A stretch of DNA of 64,000 nucleotides from Fredinandcohnia humi (GTDB lineage: Bacteria > Bacillota > Bacilli > Bacillales > Bacillaceae_L), in assembly GCF_001439915.1 (NCBI RefSeq), contig NZ_LMBW01000001.1:313240-377239 (forward strand). The letters are read 5' to 3'. A program made the position numbers and the translations under genes. Positions 59,984-64,000 of this stretch are shown one piece after another. Each line of letters starts with the position of its first letter. The stretch's first letter is position 1. The notes beneath the pieces were generated by a model. That model was not told the DNA's origin. It ran no database searches and worked only from the letters and a program-made list of their open reading frames with translations.

Positions 59984-60892
59984 ATGGAAGTAGTTTCAAA
60001 TACAAATGTTGGTGCACCAAAAAAAGAAACAAAAAGCCTTTCTCCTTGGGCAATAGCCAGAAGGAAGTTTATGAAAAACAAACTAGCGATGATAAGTTTG
60101 GTTTTTCTAATTCTAGTTGTTTTAACAGCTATTTTTGGACCAATTCTTAATAAGCAGGATATTGTTCGTATTAATTTTATGAACATGAGTAAAGAGCCGT
60201 CCGCCCAGAACTGGTTAGGTACAGATACAAATGGACGAGACATGTTTGCAAGAATGCTTCATGGTGCTCGAACGTCCTTACTAATAGGATTTTCGTGTAT
60301 GATATTTATTACTTTAATAGGAACAATTGTTGGTTCCATTGCAGGTTATAATGGTGGGAAGATTGACCAAATGTTAATGCGTTTCACGGATTTCGTTTTG
60401 GTGTTCCCTTTTATGATCTTTGTAATTGTATTAAACAGTATTCTTACCGGTAAGGTAGCTGGAGCATGGACTCTTATTATTGTAATGAGTTTATTAAGCT
60501 GGGGTGGCGTTGCTCGTATTGTTCGTAGTAAGGTGTTAGCAGAAAAAGAAAATGAGTATATTCTTGCTGCGAAATCAATTGGAACGAGACCATCAAAAAT
60601 CATTATTAAACATCTATTACCAAACGTATCTTCAACAATTATTGTACAATCGACATTAATATTGGCAGTTATGATTGTTGCTGAATCTGGTTTAAGCTTC
60701 CTAGGCTTTGGGGTACCTTCGAATACACCGAGCTGGGGAAATATGCTAGCTGAAGCAAGGGATGCAGATGTCCTACGTAATATTACGTGGATGTGGGTAC
60801 CACCTGCAACTATGATTACTTTAACAATTCTTTCCATAAATTTCATAGGTGAAGGGTTAAAGGATGCACTAAATCCAAAATCAAACCGTTAA
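59984..60892 (+). CDS. appC: Oligopeptide ABC permease AppC
   Basis: A 302-residue permease with the OppC-type N-terminal segment (ARRKFMKNKLAMISLVFLILVV), GTDTNGRDMFARMLHGARTSL and the EAA loop EYILAAKSIGTRPSKIIIKHLLPN (about 195). It ends in LKDALNPK as usual. AGGAGG stands before the ATG. It is the last gene of the operon, followed by a terminator. Confidence 0.92.
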   Translation: MEVVSNTNVGAPKKETKSLSPWAIARRKFMKNKLAMISLVFLILVVLTAIFGPILNKQDIVRINFMNMSKEPSAQNWLGTDTNGRDMFARMLHGARTSLLIGFSCMIFITLIGTIVGSIAGYNGGKIDQMLMRFTDFVLVFPFMIFVIVLNSILTGKVAGAWTLIIVMSLLSWGGVARIVRSKVLAEKENEYILAAKSIGTRPSKIIIKHLLPNVSSTIIVQSTLILAVMIVAESGLSFLGFGVPSNTPSWGNMLAEARDADVLRNITWMWVPPATMITLTILSINFIGEGLKDALNPKSNR

Positions 60893-60893
60893 C

Positions 60894-60930
60894 AGATCTA
60901 TCACAAGACGTGATGGATCTTTTTTTTGTC
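60894..60930 (+). terminator. Terminator of the app operon
   Basis: AGATCTATCA pairs with TGATGGATCT around a seven-base loop, followed by TTTTTTT. Between it and the next gene (60931-61382) there is only AT-rich DNA with one promoter. Confidence 0.85.
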
Positions 60931-61172
60931 GAATGTTTTATCGAATCAACGCTTTTTCGTGGTAAAGTATTATATCAAAAAAACAAAATAGCCAGTTTGT
61001 TATAAATGTATATTGTGAGTATTTCTTTTGAAAAACCTTTTATATCAAATGATTTAATAAATAATAATGAAAATAATAAAAATTATCTTGCAATTTCGAC
61101 ATAGTTTTAATAGAATTTTAAATAGATTAAGAGAAAAGAAAATTTTCACTCTTTAGAGTAAATTAATTCAAT

Positions 61173-61214
61173 TTTAAAAATTGACTTGTATTTGTAATCT
61201 TTCTGTAATAAAAT
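61173..61214 (+). promoter_or_regulatory. Promoter of the second peptide ABC operon with a palindrome
   Basis: TTGTAT (61186-61191), 17 bases, TAAAAT (61209-61214). The 15-base perfect palindrome CAATTTT-A-AAAATTG lies directly over the -35 region and could be an operator. It does not have the three-base centre of the CodY consensus, so the regulator is unknown. Confidence 0.6.
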
Positions 61215-61382
61215 TTAGGTGGATTCTTTTGTCAGATAATTTGTACATTTGGTACATTAAAGCTTTACTCTGGTAAAATAAGAAATTACTAGAAATTTTT
61301 GGTTGATATTTCTCGGAATATATTATATTTTGAATTATGAGTGAACTTGTTTTAGTTCCGATAAGGAAGGTGAACCTAATTT

Positions 61383-62366
61383 ATGGCTGCATTGCTAGAA
61401 GTAAAAAATCTAAAAACATATTTCTACAAAAAAAGAACTGTAATACCTGCCGTAGATGGCGTTGATTTGAAAATAAATAAAGGTGAAACCTTAGCTATAG
61501 TAGGTGAGTCTGGATCTGGCAAAAGTATTACCTCACTTTCAATTATGAAGCTTGTACCAAGTCCAGCTGGAAAAATTGTCGAAGGTGAAATCATTCTTGA
61601 CGGTAAAAACCTTATTGATTTAACTGAAGCTGAAATGTGTAAGGTTCGTGGAAATGATGTGTCAATGATTTTCCAAGAACCAATGACATCTCTAAACCCA
61701 GTTCTGACTGTTGGTGAACAAATAATTGAGGTACTGATGTATCACCAAAAAATGTCCAAAGTAGAAGCAACCAAAAAAGCAATTGAAATGTTGGAAATGG
61801 TTGGTTTCTCAAGGGCTGCTGAATTAATCAATGATTACCCGCATCGTCTCTCAGGCGGTATGCGCCAAAGGGTCATGATCGCGATCGCAATGAGCTGTAA
61901 TCCGAAACTTCTTATTGCAGATGAGCCTACAACCGCTCTCGACGTTACAATCCAAGCGCAAATTCTTGACTTAATGAAGGACCTTAGCCGCAAATTTGAT
62001 ACTTCGATTCTTTTAATCACACATGATTTGGGAGTTGTATCTGAAGTAGCGGATAAGATAGTAGTTATGTATGGCGGTCAAGTTGTTGAACAATCACCGG
62101 TAGATGATTTGTTCGATGAACCATTACATCCATACACTGTTGGTCTAATGAACTCAATACCTGCGATAGAAGGTGAAATTGAACGTCTTCAGTCAATCGA
62201 AGGAAACGTACCATCACCAGAAAATATGCCAAAAGGATGCAGATTTGCTCCACGCTGTTCAAAAGCATTTGATCGCTGTTTTGCGGAAGCTCCACAGCTA
62301 AAACAAATGGGTAAAGAACGGGCAGTTCGCTGTTTCTTATATGACGACGGGGGGGCGAAAGCATGA
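61383..62366 (+). CDS. Peptide ABC transporter ATPase (AppD/OppD paralogue)
   Basis: A 327-residue ATPase with Walker A GESGSGKS, signature LSGGMRQRV, Walker B LLIADEPTTALD and the C-terminal Cys motif CRFAPRCSKAF. It is clearly paralogous to the appD product in the same window. It is first gene of a second operon with the order ATPase-ATPase-binding protein, the same as app. The ATG is preceded by AAGGTG, and it overlaps the next gene by four bases. Confidence 0.9.
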   Translation: MAALLEVKNLKTYFYKKRTVIPAVDGVDLKINKGETLAIVGESGSGKSITSLSIMKLVPSPAGKIVEGEIILDGKNLIDLTEAEMCKVRGNDVSMIFQEPMTSLNPVLTVGEQIIEVLMYHQKMSKVEATKKAIEMLEMVGFSRAAELINDYPHRLSGGMRQRVMIAIAMSCNPKLLIADEPTTALDVTIQAQILDLMKDLSRKFDTSILLITHDLGVVSEVADKIVVMYGGQVVEQSPVDDLFDEPLHPYTVGLMNSIPAIEGEIERLQSIEGNVPSPENMPKGCRFAPRCSKAFDRCFAEAPQLKQMGKERAVRCFLYDDGGAKA

Positions 62367-63385
62367 TTTCAACGAATGTAGAAAATAATGTCGATGCATC
62401 ACAAAAAGATAGCGATATCATTCTTGAGCTTCAAGACGTAAAGAAATACTTTCCAATCAAGGCCGGTCTACTGCAACGAAATGTTGGAAACGTTAAGGCA
62501 GTTGACGGCATTAGCCTACAAATTAAAAAAGGTGAAACAATTGGACTAGTTGGAGAGTCTGGTTGCGGAAAATCAACAACCGGAAGAACCATTATCCGAT
62601 TGTACGAACCTACTGACGGAAAAATCATTTTTAAGGGTAAAGACATCACTCATATGTCGGAAAGTGAATTAAGGAAAACTGTTCGAAGAGACATTCAAAT
62701 GGTATTCCAGGATCCATTCGCAACCTTAAATCCAAGAAAGACGTTACGTTCGATTATTAAAGAACCATTAATCACTCATAATTTATATACCGCAAAAGAA
62801 CGAGAAGAAAAGGTAAAAGAGTTAATGGAGACTGTTGGATTGAATTCATCATTTATCAACAGGTACCCGCATGAATTCTCGGGTGGGCAGCGTCAAAGAA
62901 TCGGGATTGCAAGAGCACTCGCATTAAATCCTGAGCTGATTATCGCTGACGAACCTGTATCGGCACTTGATGTGTCGATTCAAGCGCAGGTTATCAACTT
63001 AATGGAAGATCTTCAAGAAGAATTTGGACTGACGTACATCTTTATCTCACATGACTTAAGTGTTGTAAGACATATAAGTGATAGAGTGGGAGTTATGTAT
63101 TTAGGCAGAATGATGGAATTAGCAAATAAAGAAGATTTATATGCTGAACCACTTCATCCATACACACAAGCATTATTATCTGCAGTACCTGTTCCGAAAA
63201 AATCAGGAGCGATTAAAAGAGAACGAATTGTACTTAAAGGAGAGCTTCCAAGCGCTTCAAATCCTCCAAGTGGATGTGTGTTCCACACAAGATGTCCGGC
63301 AGCAACTGATATTTGCCGCCAATTGGTGCCAGAATTTAAAGAAGTCAAAACAGGGCATTTTGTTGCATGTCACCTTTACGAGTAA
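62363..63385 (+). CDS. Peptide ABC transporter ATPase (AppF/OppF paralogue)
   Basis: A 340-residue ATPase with Walker [10 protein letters not shown], signature FSGGQRQRI, Walker [13 protein letters not shown] and the C-terminal CVFHTRCPAATDIC motif. It is coupled to the preceding ATPase by an ATGA overlap. It is the partner subunit of the second transporter. Confidence 0.9.
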   Translation: MISTNVENNVDASQKDSDIILELQDVKKYFPIKAGLLQRNVGNVKAVDGISLQIKKGETIGLVGESGCGKSTTGRTIIRLYEPTDGKIIFKGKDITHMSESELRKTVRRDIQMVFQDPFATLNPRKTLRSIIKEPLITHNLYTAKEREEKVKELMETVGLNSSFINRYPHEFSGGQRQRIGIARALALNPELIIADEPVSALDVSIQAQVINLMEDLQEEFGLTYIFISHDLSVVRHISDRVGVMYLGRMMELANKEDLYAEPLHPYTQALLSAVPVPKKSGAIKRERIVLKGELPSASNPPSGCVFHTRCPAATDICRQLVPEFKEVKTGHFVACHLYE

Positions 63386-63500
63386 GGGTGGCTGCACAGA
63401 AAATATATAGATTCTTTGAAGGGAGGAGATGCAACCTAAGAGGAATCAATCCATGCAGTAAAAACTAAAAATTCTAACAAAATGATAGGGGGAAACAAAC

Positions 63501-64000
63501 GTGAAATTAAGAAAAAGCTTATGGCTATTTTTAGTCCTAACACTTGCAATGTCAATGTTCTTAGCAGCTTGTTCCGGTGGAGAAAAAGCTGGTACTGAGA
63601 CACCAAAAGAAGAAAAGCCGAAAGAAGAAACACCAAAAGAAGAACCAAAAAACACTGACCCAGTTGATGGTGGGGATTTAATTGTTGGATCTGCTGGTGA
63701 ACCAACATTATTTAACCCATATTTCTCAACTGATACTGCTTCAAGTGATATTGAAGGTTTCATTTACAATGCAATTGTAAAAACAAACAAAGATCTTGAA
63801 ACTGAGAATGACCTAGCAGAAGATGTTCAAGTATCAGATGATAGTTTAGAATATACTGTCAAGTTAAGAGAAGATGTTAAGTGGCATGATGGCGAGCAAA
63901 TGACTGCTGATGATTTAGTATTTGCTTATGAACTAATGAAAAACCCTGATGTAGTTTCTGAGCGTAAATCAAACTTTGATAGCTTGGAAAAAATCGAAAA
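63501..64000 (+). CDS. Peptide-binding lipoprotein, cut by the window end
   Basis: The first 166 codons are visible. GTG 63501 follows AGGGGG; the signal peptide ends in the lipobox LAAC, followed by a Lys/Glu/Pro-rich linker with repeated PKEE units and the start of an SBP_bac_5 domain (EPTLFNPYFST, EDVKWHDGEQMTADDLVFAYELM). It is the substrate-binding protein of the second transporter, matching the place of appA in the first operon. The rest, and the permeases, lie outside. Confidence 0.88.
   Translation, partial: MKLRKSLWLFLVLTLAMSMFLAACSGGEKAGTETPKEEKPKEETPKEEPKNTDPVDGGDLIVGSAGEPTLFNPYFSTDTASSDIEGFIYNAIVKTNKDLETENDLAEDVQVSDDSLEYTVKLREDVKWHDGEQMTADDLVFAYELMKNPDVVSERKSNFDSLEKIE

Noticed and set aside
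61173-61195. CodY box in front of the second ABC operon
   Set aside because: The palindrome CAATTTT-A-AAAATTG has a one-base centre, whereas the CodY consensus has three; kept only as an unassigned operator.
1-64000. rRNA, tRNA or prophage genes
   Set aside because: No tRNA-like cloverleaf ending in CCA, no rRNA-like GC-rich stretch and no phage structural or integrase gene was recognised.

Overview
The window is a chromosomal segment of a low-GC Gram-positive bacterium of the family Bacillaceae. The evidence is gene order. The run yitK-yitL ... yitS-yitT-ipi-yizC-yitU-yitV-yitW, then argCJBD-carAB-argF-yjzC-yjzD-yjaU-yjaV-med-fabH-fabF-yjaZ-appDFABC, follows the order I know from Bacillus subtilis. 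Ribosome-binding sites are strong, TTG/GTG starts are common, and CtsR/ComK-era Bacillus families (DUF3941, DUF3813, YjzC, YjzD, YtoQ) are present. The genus cannot be fixed from this alone. No rRNA, tRNA, CRISPR array or prophage was seen.

Layout. 0-11 kb: accessory genes (DUF2777-like protein, MATE exporter, degenerate GH13 amylase homologue, SDR stress reductase, a two-component system followed by a LolA-like lipoprotein and an M48 membrane protease, a Cys-rich DUF1259 protein, YtoQ). 11-18.9 kb: the conserved yit block. 19-36.4 kb: an island absent from the B. subtilis order. It is devoted to anaerobic/nitric oxide metabolism: DUF59 and DUF2249 proteins, an NnrS-like polytopic protein, two Crp/Fnr regulators (one with the Bacillus-type C-terminal Fe-S cysteines), a radical SAM/SPASM protein, a CuA-type nitric oxide reductase (bNOR/CuANOR-like subunits) with a SCO protein, the di-iron repair protein Ric, a soluble chemoreceptor-like protein, and five molybdenum-cofactor genes (mobA, moeA, mobB, moaE, moaD). 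At least seven TGTGA-N6-TCACA type sites lie about 41.5 bp upstream of plausible start points, so the island looks like one Fnr regulon; one site may also drive a small RNA.

Inserted in the island, right behind the reductase operon, is an IS200/IS605-type element. It carries an intact IscB RNA-guided nuclease, its omega-RNA region, and a tnpA overlapping iscB that is broken by one in-frame TAG.

36.6-46 kb: the arginine operon with ArgR-type boxes. Its carA is cut down to the N-terminal half, with no glutaminase domain. 46-53 kb: yjz/yja genes, med (comZ not found next to it) and the fabH-fabF pair behind a FapR-like operator. 53.1-53.9 kb: fourteen copies of a 53-bp tandem repeat with paired-arm covariation. 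53.9-64 kb: a NERD-domain protein, the app oligopeptide ABC operon, and a second paralogous operon of the same gene order and promoter type, cut by the window end.

The intergenic spaces carry at least three families of dispersed structured repeats. A recurrent small hairpin with an AGGA(C/T/A) loop is embedded in all three.
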